A DNA stretch of 64,000 nt from Stereum hirsutum FP-91666 SS1 (Eukaryota > Basidiomycota > Agaricomycetes > Russulales > Stereaceae), in NCBI RefSeq assembly GCF_000264905.1, contig NW_006763133.1, positions 1,622,329 to 1,686,328 of the forward strand, in the 5' to 3' direction. The stretch's first letter is position 1. Each line of letters opens with the position of its first letter. Made by a program: the position numbers and the translations under genes. The notes under the pieces are model-generated. The model was given only the letters and a program-made list of their open reading frames with translations. It had not been told where the DNA came from and ran no database searches. Positions 32,473 to 43,212 of this stretch are shown piece after piece.

Positions 32473-33344
32473 ATGTCCTCCATCCCTGCGCCCCAGCCGC
32501 GCTCGTCGACTGGCCGGCCATGCAAGCACCACAACCAAGCCCGTCCTCTCTTCACCATGCCTCTTTGTCCGGTCAACAACGAAGATCCATTCGATCCGTT
32601 CATCGTGAGTCTACCCACTTCTGTCTACGCGTACGTACGGTGCTCATACATTATTTTCTAACCGCCAGGAGGCGCCATCGCAACGCCTAACGCCTCCACA
32701 CTCGCTGCTGCCAGCATTCGACACTGTTCCTCACCGCTGCTTCGACGATTGCACCAAACGTAAAATTGTACGCGTCTTAACCCTATTTTGACGCGTTCTT
32801 TCCTTGCTCATACCGCCACCGTCAGATGAATAAGTCACCGTCGCCCTGTAGCACTATCAAATCCCCCGTGAAACCAGGCTCGCGTCGTTCGCGCCGCGCG
32901 CGTCCATCATGCCCTATCCTCGCCCGCCCATCAGTATCTCCGTTTGATCATCCCTGGACCTCTCTTCTTGACGACACCGCGCCTATCACCGCGGTCTGGG
33001 ATGTCGCTGACCTCTCTCAGCTCAAAGTCCCCAAACGCGTCGACATCTCGCCCGCGGACGGCCCTGGCCCCGACCGTCCACGCAAGAGAGCGCGTCGTTC
33101 GTCCCCCGTCAAGGCCGTTCCCCGCACACGCTCATCGCAGGACACCGAGGCGCGACACGCTACGCCAGAGCCGGAGATCAAGCTTAGGCCACACGTCTCG
33201 GGCGCCAGCGCGCCAGAGTCAGACGTCATCTTCCCGGTCGACTCACGCGTTCTTCGCACGCCTCCACCGCGTTTCACTTCCCACAAAGATGTCCAGTTTT
33301 GGAACCTGATGCCTCTGATGAGCCCTCGTCCATCCGAGGACTGA
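32473..33344 (+). CDS. Hypothetical protein with NLS and CDK-like sites
   Basis: Three exons (32473-32604, 32669-32767, 32826-33344) give 249 aa; every splice is phase 0 and uses a standard GT-AG pair. I do not recognise the family. The protein looks largely disordered: Pro, Ser and Arg-rich with few long hydrophobic stretches. It has a bipartite or monopartite nuclear signal RKRARR (163-168), two full proline-directed kinase sites SPVK (90-93 and 170-173), TPPPR (222-226), several SP/TP pairs, and one compact segment, FDHPWTSLLDDTAPITAVWD (117-136). The C-terminus VQFWNLMPLMSPRPSED may be a short linear motif. A nuclear, cell-cycle-phosphorylated regulator is a reasonable guess only. The T-rich, SP-rich tail region downstream is non-coding. 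Confidence 0.6.
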
Positions 33345-34349
33345 GCACTCTCGCCCGCGCCGTCCTCTGCACACAACTTCGTCGTCCTATGTATACGCTT
33401 TGATAGCCTCGCAGGGCTTGGCGACCGCCAGTCTCGATGCTTCTTCTCCTGATTATCCATGCTCTGCTTTCGCACACGCATATTGCTCAGTACCCATCAT
33501 CCACGTACCATCTTCACGGTTAATACTTGCTTTATCCCCTCTCCCCGAATCCCCCTGTCGCCTGCTGCGTGGTCAATACTGGCTCACCTTCTCGTTCGAC
33601 GTAGTATCATTCCTTTCCTTACCTTCGCATATCTTTGATACGTCACGCCTTGAATTCCTCGGGTTGTTCGTCCCCCGACTTCCTTGCTTTATATTTGCAC
33701 ATTTCTGCCCCAAACCATTTCTTATGGATATATATATCTTATATAACGCTTCCAATATTCTTGCAGTAATGACCTTGATTTTTGCACCTTCGCCCCCTCC
33801 CCTTTTGCTTCCTTCGTGCTCCTCGCCGCCCACTCCATATCCATGCCCGTGTTGCTGTATCACCACTTTGATTCACTCGTTACTTGCTTTGTTGAAATGA
33901 TATCGCATATCCCCACGTACGTATCCCTACGTTGTTTGTTTTCTCGACGCACACCCACCGCCCCGCACATCCTTGAATTATCCCTCCCGTTGCATAGGTA
34001 CTCGGTTGCATACTTCTCATACGTACTCCATACGTACGCTCTATTTCCCGTGTCGTATATTTGCACGTCGTGATACCTTGTCGGTTGCCTCGTTTCGTAT
34101 CGCACAGACGCACTTGCTTACCGTTGTTACTCGTAGCTCACATATGCATATGATGATTCTTTACTCCCTATTTCGTCTGCTGAAGGAATAAGTTCAACTC
34201 ATGGCGAACCACTCAATGGAGCCGCCACCATGGCTCCATTCCATCGGGATATTTCGGATGTCTCACTTGGGAGACAATGAAAAAAACTCGCGGGTTTGGA
34301 ATTCGGAGAACTGAGAGGCTCAAACAGGAAGAGTGTAGCGGACGGAAGC
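33345..34349. other. Pyrimidine-rich 3' region, no gene
   Basis: One kilobase of C/T-rich, A/G-poor plus-strand sequence with repeated TACGTA words. It probably holds the 3' UTR of the preceding gene and spacer. No supported ORF. Confidence 0.4.
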
Positions 34350-34354
34350 AAAAA
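34350..34354 (-). terminator. Pol III terminator of tRNA-Ser
   Basis: A run of five T on the minus strand begins one base after the tRNA discriminator base, the standard RNA polymerase III stop signal. Confidence 0.8.
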
Positions 34355-34355
34355 T

Positions 34356-34450
34356 CGTCACCTGAGCGATTCGAACACTCGCGGGCAAAGCCCAACCGCT
34401 GAAATGCTAAGAATAGCAGGCGATCCCGTTAACCACTCCGGCAAAGTGAC
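34356..34450 (-). tRNA. tRNA-Ser(GCT) with a 13-nt intron
   Basis: The minus strand folds as a class II tRNA: acceptor GTCACTT/AGGTGAC (7 pairs, one G-T), a 3-pair D stem CCG/CGG with loop GAGTGGTTAA, anticodon stem ATCGC/GCGGT, a long variable arm (GGGC/GCCC stem), T stem GAGTG/CGCTC with loop TTCGAAT, and discriminator G, as usual for serine. The anticodon GCT (34415-34417 as AGC on the plus strand) reads AGC and AGT serine codons. A 13-nt intron (34401-34413) sits in the canonical place, one base after the anticodon. Poly-T follows. It lies alone between protein genes. Confidence 0.96.
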
Positions 34451-35019
34451 TTGTCTTCCTGTCAAAATATAACCACTAGATCTACCGGTTGTAACACGAG
34501 TAGGAGTCACCTCTCGTGGAAATTCGTGCTCATCTCGACATCTTTGCTATTTACCTCTTTGCAAGAATCATCACGTCTTTCGTCCATTCGTCCAAACCGG
34601 TGAGTCATTTTGACTAGCCAACCGGTTGAAGAAATTCGTATTTCTTTCGAACTCGCTCGACGCTTGAGGCTCAACCTCCAACTCTAGCAGACGGTGCCAC
34701 TACTTTCCACGACTACTCCGGACTCCAGAGCATACTACCAGCAGCTGCTTTCTACACTGTAAGAGGACTTCTTTACCCCAGCTAAATATAACTGTATCTC
34801 GTATGCCTCTGCTCCCTTGTCCATGTGCCCCTGTCTAGTGGCCGTCGCGTCGCCACACGTTAAAGGTATTCTTGCTGATCTCGCATCCCTAGGCGTTTCC
34901 CCGCCTTCAGACTCTTGTCTGCTCGAAGCTATCTCTCTAAAACCATGTACGTCTATGCTTTCGCAGATCAAAACCTAACAACTAACCTGTTATAGCTCAC
35001 ACCGTCAGCACCCACAACC

Positions 35020-36382
35020 ATGGCCTCCGCTCGCGTAGTCAACTTCGGTGCAGGCCCCTCTGCCCTCCCGACCTCCGTCCTCGAAAAGGCTCAAGAAGGT
35101 CTCCTCAACTTCAACAACACCGGCATGGGCATCGCCGAGATCTCCCATCGCTCAAAAGAATTCACCTCCTTCCTCTCCTCCGTCGAATCGAATATCCGCG
35201 CCCAACTCGATGTTCCTCCCACACACTCCATACTCTTCACGCAAGGCGGCGGCACCGGCCAATTCTCCGCCGTCGTGCTCAACATGCTCGCGCGCTACCG
35301 TCTGTTGAACCCAGAGGTGAAAGCAGAAGACGTGGTGATGGACTACGTTGTCACGGGCAGTTGGAGTAAGAAGGCTGCGGAGGAGAGCAGGCGGTTAGCT
35401 GGTCCAGGAGGTGTGAAGACGAATGTGGTCGTGGACTCGAGGAAGTACTCGAAGGACGGCAAATCATTCGACAATATCCCCCTGCACAGCGAATACGCGT
35501 TCTCGGCCGATCCGGCGGTCATCTACTATTGCGAGAACGAGACGGTCGACGGGGTGCAGTTCTCGCATGAGGATGCCGCGCCAAGTTCGTTCCCTTACGA
35601 GCTGTTGAAGAAGGGATCGTTGTTGCCGCTCGTGGGAGACTATTCGTCGAGTTTTATGTCGAGGCCAATCCCACATCTCGCGGAGCATGCTGTCATATTC
35701 GCTGGAGCGCAGAAAAATATCGGGCCAGCGGGACTCACTATCCTCATCGTCCGACAAGACTGTATTGTCGACGTCGATGCCGCCACGCGTCTCGGCGTAC
35801 CTCCTGTTCCTATCACCATGTCCTACAAAACCCTCGCCGACGGTTCCAGCCTCTACAATACGCCCTCTGTTCTTCCCATATATATCGCTGGTCTAGTACT
35901 GGAGCGGTCGCAAGAATTGGGTGGCTTGAAGTATTATGAGGCGCTGAACAGGCGAAAGATGGAGAAGCTCTATGGGGTGCTGAAAGAGGGCGAGGAGAAG
36001 GGCGTATTCCAGAGGAAGGTACAGGAAGGATCGGGTAGCTGGACGAATGTCGTGTTTACGGTGCTGCCAGAGGGTGGCGAGCAAAGGTTCCTTGCGGGAG
36101 CTGAGATGGAAGGGATGAAGAGCCTGAAGGGACATCGGTATGTCGTCTCATCCAAATTTCTACTCATACCTGGCTGATCAGCGGGCTCTCGTCGTTTTCA
36201 GATCTGTCGGAGGTGCGTTATCACAACTTCGTCAATTCTTCATATTTTTGGGTGACTGAGCTTTTGAGACAGGAATCCGCGCCTCGCTTTACAATGCGAT
36301 CACCGAGGAAGACACCGATAGACTCGTGACGTTCATGAAATCCTTCATGAACGAGGAAGCCACAAAGACCGCTCAGGCATAG
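35020..36382 (+). CDS. serC: Phosphoserine aminotransferase
   Basis: PLP enzyme of serine biosynthesis that converts 3-phosphohydroxypyruvate plus glutamate to phosphoserine (Ser1 in yeast). Three exons (35020-36137, 36202-36212, 36273-36382) give 412 aa. Family marks: VNFGAGPSALPTSVLE at the start, SHRSKEF, FTQGGGTGQFSAV, DYVVTGSWS, and the PLP lysine K232 in FAGAQKNIGPAG; the last part has GHRSVGGIRASLYNA. The middle exon is only 11 nt (SVG plus one base), placed by that conserved block. No targeting signal, so cytosolic. The 570 bp before the start (34451-35019) hold no gene. A 5'-UTR intron is possible there because the last bases before the ATG look like an exon after an AG. Confidence 0.96.
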
Positions 36383-36765
36383 CTTGCAGACTGCAGAGGA
36401 AGTAACAAAAACATGTTGTACCGCTAGACTGTGTCATCCCATGCGCGGAAATATTGGCCGGCTCTTCATCAACTGAAGGCCAGATGGTCCTCGTCCCGAC
36501 TTTTGACATAACTTATTGCCGATTTCGGTACAACTATCTTGGTAATGATCAGAGCAGATGGAAGGTAGATCTGTCTCGTCGACATGACCTTCCAACACCG
36601 TGCACATCTCGCCTTTGAGGGGTGTCTGGATGTCACTTCGCCCGATCAACGACTCAAAACTTGGGAGATGCATATCAAAATCATTAGGGCGAAAGGTATG
36701 TCGTATCATAAACATGGAGAAGTTCTCGATTAGAGAGTATACGCATATGCGCGTTGACACCGACT
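36383..36765. other. Convergent spacer
   Basis: About 380 bp between the 3' ends of the aminotransferase and SnoaL-like genes. No supported gene. Confidence 0.4.
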
Positions 36766-37449
36766 CTACGCTGCTGCCTGAGCCTTCGCCGCCATGATCG
36801 CCTTCACCCTCTCCATCAAAGGTGATGGGTCGCTGAAGACTTCTAGTTTAGAGATCTTCTTGTCTTCCGTACGGTGTAAGACGACCATAGAGGGGATCTT
36901 GATCTTCTCCTTCGAGTCGTCTCCCTTGATCTCGTAGGTCAGGATGGCCCTGTCGTAGACGCGATTCTCGATGACATCTACAAGGGGTGTCCGTCAGCAT
37001 ATCTCGAGGACAATATCCGAAAATCGAAGTAAGCTCACCGACACTGATCAATTCGTGGTACATGGAGCTGAGCAGGCCAGCTTGGTGCGAATACGCCTGA
37101 GTGACGACGACAGAAGGTCAATGGGCCCGTCAGCATCCAGCGACGAATGTTGGCGAAAACGACATGTCTGACCTTTGTGAAGTTATCACGACCTTGAACC
37201 GGCGGGTTATTGCCCATGACGATAGTTGCGTCGTCAGTCAACCACTTGGCCCAGGTGTTGACATCGAGAGAGTCTCCTGCTGTGTGGAACTGGATAGTCG
37301 GAAACAGCTCGTCAGTTTTCGGAGTCGGAGAGGTGAGAGGTGGCAGGTGGAGTCCGTCGAGAAATATAGTTCGAGGTGTGTGGATAAAAGAGTAAGGTCT
37401 GGCTTACATCTCGGACCCACTGCTTCGTAGCTTCGAGATCCTGAGACAT
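36766..37449 (-). CDS. SnoaL/NTF2-like fold protein
   Basis: Four exons (37449-37408, 37307-37173, 37096-37039, 36977-36766) give 148 aa. The layout matches the cone-shaped NTF2-like fold shared by SnoaL cyclases, dehydratases and ring-opening isomerases: an N-terminal helix pair (LEATKQWVRD, LFPTIQFHTAGDSLDVNTWA), then KWLTDDATIVMGNNPPVQGR, then beta strands VIENRVYDRAILTYEIKG and KIPSMVVLHRTED, and a terminal helix rich in Ala. No signal peptide. Members act on small hydrophobic ligands, but the reaction cannot be told here. The gene heads a run of small redox genes but lies on the opposite strand to most of them. The exons were joined by open frame and splice sites; each end is in phase. 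Confidence 0.75.
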
Positions 37450-38497
37450 TATAGGGATGAAGGGAAACTTTTGAAGGGGCTGGTCCAAGTGGGCTGAGGG
37501 AAATCGAGACGACGAGGGGGATTGAATGGCCATTTTCTGCGCTGAACACCCCAGTCTTTGTAGGTCCTTTCTTGACCTCCCCCAAGAGGCTCAATTGCGT
37601 CCGTGATGCCGTATTCGAGCAGAGTGAGACTGTCATCACCGCCGTGATCGTCGCAAAACGTACAAAGAAGCCAGACGCGATCGTGCAGCCACCACTTCTG
37701 CTCGGATCCGCTAATTACAATGCATACATAAGTGCACTGCTCTGAAAACGGCTATCACTGGCAGACAGGAGCAAGTGGATCCGTTGCTGCGTTGAAAGTG
37801 GATGGTGAATCGGAGGATCGCAAACCATGATGGACTCGTATGCTAGCAAAGCGAATGAGGACGTAAGTGGTACGAGCTCAGCCGAACGGCGACTCACTGC
37901 GTTGTCAGAAGAAAGCAGGGAAGGAGTCCACGAACGGGCGTGGCCGGCTTCGCTTGCGGTGACTACATATGGGTCAGGGGAATTGAACGATCGTCAAAGA
38001 AGGCTCAGGATAAAATAGTGCGACACCGCTGGAAGGGTCATCAACATGTTAGAAATTCACGATGCGGCCCGTCCTCTTTTCGATGAGAAAAAGTTTGTGG
38101 TCGCCGTTGCGTGATACCGACCGAGTCGAACCCTCGTGGAATTGCTGACACAATGTAGAATGTTGGATGGCGAGCATCGTCCACAATACATGGCATGCGT
38201 TTTCTGCCTCCACCGGCATGGTGATATAGCGTCAAACGTACCACAAAATAGGACCAGTGGAATCGGCACTAAGCCAGCAAAGCAGCCAATCACCTTGAGA
38301 GGGTAGCGTGGACTTGATCCCCGGTTTGGGCATCCAGGACATGAAGTCAGAAGCCGGCTCACCGCGACTAGTTCGAATTCAAAGACTGCTGGTCGGATGA
38401 GACACCAAGACAAGATAGATACGCCTACTGAGAACATACGTAGCAAAGACAATTAGATGGCATTTGCAGACATATGCAAATGAACGCTCAGTACTGC
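37450..38497. other. 1-kb spacer, no supported gene
   Basis: Several ORFs of 60-130 codons occur on the minus strand (for example 38057-38452), but they lack splice logic and family marks. This stretch holds the upstream region of the SnoaL-like gene and the 3' UTR of the NmrA-like gene. Confidence 0.4.
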
Positions 38498-39567
38498 TTA
38501 GGAAGGGATGAAAAATGAGATGCTCTTTGGCTTCCATGCTGGCCAAACTCCGTTGGAGACCTGCTCTGGTGCCCCAACACTCCCAACGCCCAACGCCCAC
38601 CAGCAATGCCACATGCTCGCAATATCTCTTGGGTTGCTCTCCATCGCCTCCTTGAGCTCAGGTATCGTGCGGTAGGTGACTTCGGCTTTCTTCCCGGTCT
38701 TGACCTCGTAAGCCTTGTAGACGTCGTTCACTGACTAATGGACCACGGAAATCAGATGAAGAACGACATGAGTTTCTTGAGTGAGGATACTAACAGCGCG
38801 TTCGCCTTCAATGCGGAATGTGCGCCACTCAAGCTCGGGAGGCGGCATGGTGGTCAGCACGTGTACCAGGAATGAGGCCACATCAGAAGCTGAGGTCCAA
38901 GAGATAGAAGTGTTGCCGTCACCACCTGCAATGCCTTTACCATTGACTAGGTCAATGCCCAGGAAGCTTAACCAGAATTTGACAATATGAGCAAACAAAT
39001 TACTGAAATCGAGAAAGAGAATGTCACTGACGGGGTCAGACCTGTTTCCATTAACGCACCACTGAAGATCAGAGTGTACGGGAGACCGATCTCCTTCAAT
39101 CCGGCCTGCAAGGCAGTTTTGTGGACAAGGGGTCCTCGTTGCGGGGTGGTCTCTGTCGGGGTGCCATACTCGGAAGGGACGAAGAGCTTCACGCCTGCCG
39201 CTTTCGATGCTTCGGCGACGGACTGCTGAGACACAAGGGCGTCGCGGCCGAAGGCCGAAACGACAACATCAATACCAGACAGAGCGCTCCGGAGGGAGGT
39301 CAAGTCACTATAGTCGACCGCCCTGATAGTTGCGCCTTTGTTGGCAAACTCGTCGATCTTGGGATTTTTGGACGACTGGAAGATGAATCAAGAATGATTA
39401 GCTTCTAATATTCGTTAGGAGTAAGGAATATGCTAGCTACGTACCGAGCGAGTGAGGACCGTAACATCCTTAATTCTACCGGAAGCCTTCCCTTGAAGGA
39501 ACGCGTCAACGATGAACTTCCCGACCAAGCCTGCTCCAACGACGGCGAAGGATGAATATGTAGACAT
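38498..39567 (-). CDS. NmrA-like NAD(P)-binding protein
   Basis: Four exons (39567-39445, 39375-39056, 39002-38795, 38734-38498) give 295 aa. A Rossmann start AVVGAGLVGKF (GxGxxG at 11-16) is followed by VTVLTRS, DVVVSAFGRDAL, KLFVPSEYGTPTE and later IAGGDGNTSISWTSASDVA, SFLVHVL and WRTFRIEGE. This is the NmrA/isoflavone-reductase-like atypical short-chain dehydrogenase family. These proteins either reduce small phenolic compounds or sense NADP and act as regulators. The conserved Lys of true isoflavone reductases is not obvious, so the role stays open. The intron at 39003-39055 uses a GTTAAT donor, chosen because it alone keeps frame with a normal length (53 nt). Confidence 0.85.
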
Positions 39568-40710
39568 GTCTGAGCAATGAGGATGTGTGGAGAGTTTGAC
39601 AGATTATGTTAGTGGAATAGTGGAACTCGTTCCTTTGCGAGTTATATGATGATGGATCCTAGGCATAGTACTAGACGCTTTCAAAGCTTCCGAGTCATCC
39701 AGACAACGCTTGTACAAGAGGAGTAGTACACAAGGACCATCTGATGGTACCGGTCAATGCTGATTGTTTCCAGACGGAGAATATGTGGGACGCTTGTGAC
39801 AAAGGATGAGTGAGTTCTGGCTGAGATGTGACTGAGATGAGTGAGCATATGAGCCTTGAGCAGCAAAGCGTTCACAAGCTTCATGATATCCCCGTCATTT
39901 CAGTGTCACGTGATAGACAAAGCGTACCGGGATGAGAAATCAGAGGAATGGGCCCCACTTTCACACGTCGTCTAGAGTGGTGGCGAAACCAGTCAGAGAG
40001 AAGAAATACAGACTATGCTCTCACAAGTACGGCAGGTGGAACATCACACTGGTGGCTAAGAGTCCTGTTGAACGCAGGGAATGACCGATAGATACGCAGA
40101 GTGAGCACATGAAAGTGCAACTTTGTGAGCTGCAAACTGTTTCTTGCATAGCAAAAGACAATGATCCTTTCTTGGGGAGCGGTATCGGGAGACTACCGTG
40201 AGGTAGGTTCAAGTTGGTGGTAGACGTCGAGAAAGTGCCCGGCAGCGAGGCTGGATCGGAGTTACAACATTTGCGCAATATAGCGGCCCGGTACTCGGAG
40301 GAAATTGGCCGCCCTCGTCCTTCCGTTCTTGTTCCGTTCTGCCTTGCATCGACACATTCTCAGGCGGAATATACAACACTTTTGGCTTTGCTCGCTGTTA
40401 CTCATAGCTGTGCTAGAGATACACGCGTCTCCGGCACGTTTGTGGATCTATCACTGGCCAATTGGCGACTAGGCCTAATTTAAAGGCTTCGTCGCTTCGA
40501 ATTCCAACGCTTTGGTTGCATCATGAATAAGTCAATCACAGCCGCCCAAAATGACCCGTCCTTGTCGGCTCCATCTCCCGAACCGGACCCATCGATTGTA
40601 CTTCCAAGAGGTTTGAAGCCTCGAAACTACATAAAGGACAGTGCACACGGACGCTTGTCTCTCACACCTTTCTCTCCATCATATCCACTGAGAACACGTG
40701 TAAAGTCGTC
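39568..40710. other. Divergent spacer, 1.1 kb
   Basis: It holds the promoters of the NmrA-like (minus) and aldo/keto reductase (plus) genes. A CCAAT word (40458-40462) and a TATA-like ATTTAAAG (40478-40485) precede the plus-strand gene. ORFs of 60-90 codons have no support. Confidence 0.4.
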
Positions 40711-42381
40711 ATGTCGCTCTCCGTGCCTACCCGTTACAGTAAGATCGGAGATGCAAGTGTAAGTAACTATCCACACCATTTCTATTGAGATTAGCTTATC
40801 AACGACTTCTTCTCAGGTTTCTGCCATAGGATATGGAGCCATGGGATTAGCGGGTGAGAACTCTCACCTACTAAGGCTGTCATGACTGGACCTCACCGTT
40901 CACAGCGCTCTACGGTCCACCACTCTCTGATGAGGATTCGTTCAAGGTATAATCCAATGTGGTTTCGCATCAAGCACTGCGCACTAACCGCCATATCTGC
41001 CATAAGATGTTAGACACGCTCTACGAGAAGGGGTGCAGAAATTGGGACACCGCTGATGCGTATGCCCGTAGTGAAGATGTTCTCGGTCTCTGGTTCGTCT
41101 ATCCAGATATGCGTTTGCTTTGTACTCATTGGGATTCCAACGCTTTCAGGTTCAAGCGCAACCCCGACAAGCGTCAGAACGTGTTCCTCGCTACCAAATT
41201 TGGTCTTCGGTCGCCCTCTGGGAAGCTAGTCAACGGAGAGCCTGCCTACGTGAAGGAAGCTTGCGCAAAGTCTTTGAGAAGACTAAGTGTTGACTACATT
41301 GACCTGTACTACCTACACAGGTACGTTAGATATTTTGACGGGTGACGCGCGTGGAGTTGACCATTGTGCTGTGGATCACATCGCAGAGCGGACAAAGATG
41401 TACCGATCGAGGTGAGTTGGCCATTTCGGTTAACCTAGATCTCATTTTGCTCAAATATAATGATAGAAAACAGCAGGAGCCATGGCTGAATTGGTCAGGT
41501 AAGCCATTGCCTCTGCTATCCCATTGAACTCGTTCTAACGACATGTCTCAGGGCGGGTCATGTTAAGTATCTCGGCCTGTCCGAAGTTTCTGAGAGGACT
41601 CTCCGTCGTGCCCATGCTGTTCATCCGATCTCCGTGGTGCAGACAGAATACAGTCCTTTCACGCTTGGTAAAATTTTTTTTCTCCAATCTGCTGTTCGCA
41701 AGCTTACCTATTCTGATGGTCTCTAGACATAGAAGACCCTAAAATCAATGTTTTGAATGCATGCCGCGAGCTCGGTGTTAAAATTGTCGCATACTCGCCT
41801 CTAGGTCGTGGCTTGCTCACGGGTGCCTACGTACGTTTGAGTTTCCCATGAACTCCTTCTATGGCTCCAACGCTCGACCTGCATGCTTACCATGCCTTCA
41901 GAAAGGACCAGAAGACTTTGAAGCGAACGACTTCCGTCGCATGATCCCGCGTTACTCGAAGGAGAACTTCTCGAAGATTCTCGCACTCACCGACAAGCTC
42001 AAGGAGATTGGCGCGAAACACAATGCGACCGCAGGCCAAGTTACGCTTGCTTGGATTCTCGGCCAGGGAGATGATATCATTCCCATTCCCGGCACTAAGA
42101 GCCTCAAGGTGCGCCTTCATTCAGATCTTTTGTCTCCTTACGATCAAGACGATTGATACCCATGTCTTATAGTATCTCGACGAGAACTGGGGTGCAATTA
42201 ACATCAAACTCTCGCAGGAGGAGCTCGTCGCAGTGAGGAAGGCTGCGGAGGAGACTATCCTTCCAGGTGTAAGGGTACGTCATCAGCGTTCTTTCGTCCA
42301 TAGCTTTGTGTTTACTTGTATGCTTCCTAGTACCCCGAGGCGCTCATGCAGACGTCTTTCATCGATACTCCAGAACTCTGA
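40711..42381 (+). CDS. Aldo/keto reductase
   Basis: Cytosolic NADPH-dependent (alpha/beta)8-barrel reductase of aldehydes and ketones. Twelve short exons (40711-40758, 40817-40853, 40906-40946, 41007-41092, 41150-41320, 41387-41411, 41467-41498, 41552-41667, 41727-41830, 41902-42108, 42173-42274, 42331-42381) give 339 aa. The catalytic tetrad is complete: D56 and Y61 in NWDTADAY, K87 in ATKFG, and H127 in YYLHR. Other marks are [43 protein letters not shown] and, for [20 protein letters not shown]. The pattern fits the AKR13-like fungal group (pyridoxal reductase or YakC type). One exon is 25 nt and another 32 nt. Substrate unknown. Confidence 0.94.
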
Positions 42382-43212
42382 ACTTCTTATGCGTGAACCT
42401 ACTTACATCAAAGTTACTTACTCTCTTCTTCTGACTGTACACCTAAATACTGCCATTCACTATCAGCCAACTATCAGCTCGCCTTTTGCCTCGTTGGCAT
42501 GTCTAGCAAGATTCTGCGCCTTCTTTTCGCAGACATCTACGACAGCTATTCGTCATAAATGCGCCGGTGATTATATCATGATGCGTGCCATCTTTCTCGC
42601 ACTGCTGGATGAAATCTACCGTGAGTATCGGTTATTCCGTCAAACTCGGTCGAGCCTCTAAGCATGAGGATGTGTACGTGCTCTGTGGCGGTCCAGCGGT
42701 CCAAAGCGGCTGCTAACAGAAAGTCGTCTCGTTGTTACCAGTTGCGGATGTGGAGGGACGCGCAAAAGGTCGTGGTGAGGTGAACGGTGGGTCAACGACG
42801 CGTCTCGGAGGCGGCGTCTGCCGGCCGGCGTTTCTTCTCAACCTTCATGTCTAGTGTCGATACAACCTCGACGCTCTTGCATGCTAATAGCGCTCATGTT
42901 CCAACCTTTCTTCATCGAAGTTCCCACATGCGTCCCCATCGCCTTTTGAGCTATGGCGCAACACGTACTCGTCTGTACTCCGACGGACCCACTCTCTCGC
43001 CGAACATAGTCGGCGTTTGTATTAATGGACTTAAGTTCGGGCAGAATATCATGGCCAAGTGACCGCGCCAAATACAGACAGACGAACCGCGCCATCTGGT
43101 CCGCCCAACGCGGAGTCGTCTTCGCTAAATTGCTATAAGTTAGGCAGCTTCGAGCGATTCCAAATCCCTTCCACCACACTATTTCCCTCTACGACGAAGC
43201 TTAGCTGCTACC
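42382..43212. other. Spacer between two reductase genes
   Basis: 830 bp with no supported gene. It presumably holds the 3' UTR of the aldo/keto reductase and the promoter of the alcohol dehydrogenase. Confidence 0.4.

Noticed and set aside
39003..39055. Alternative 29-nt and 39-nt introns in the NmrA-like gene
   Set aside because: Too short, or out of frame. The 53-nt intron with a GTTAAT donor keeps the frame and the family pattern.
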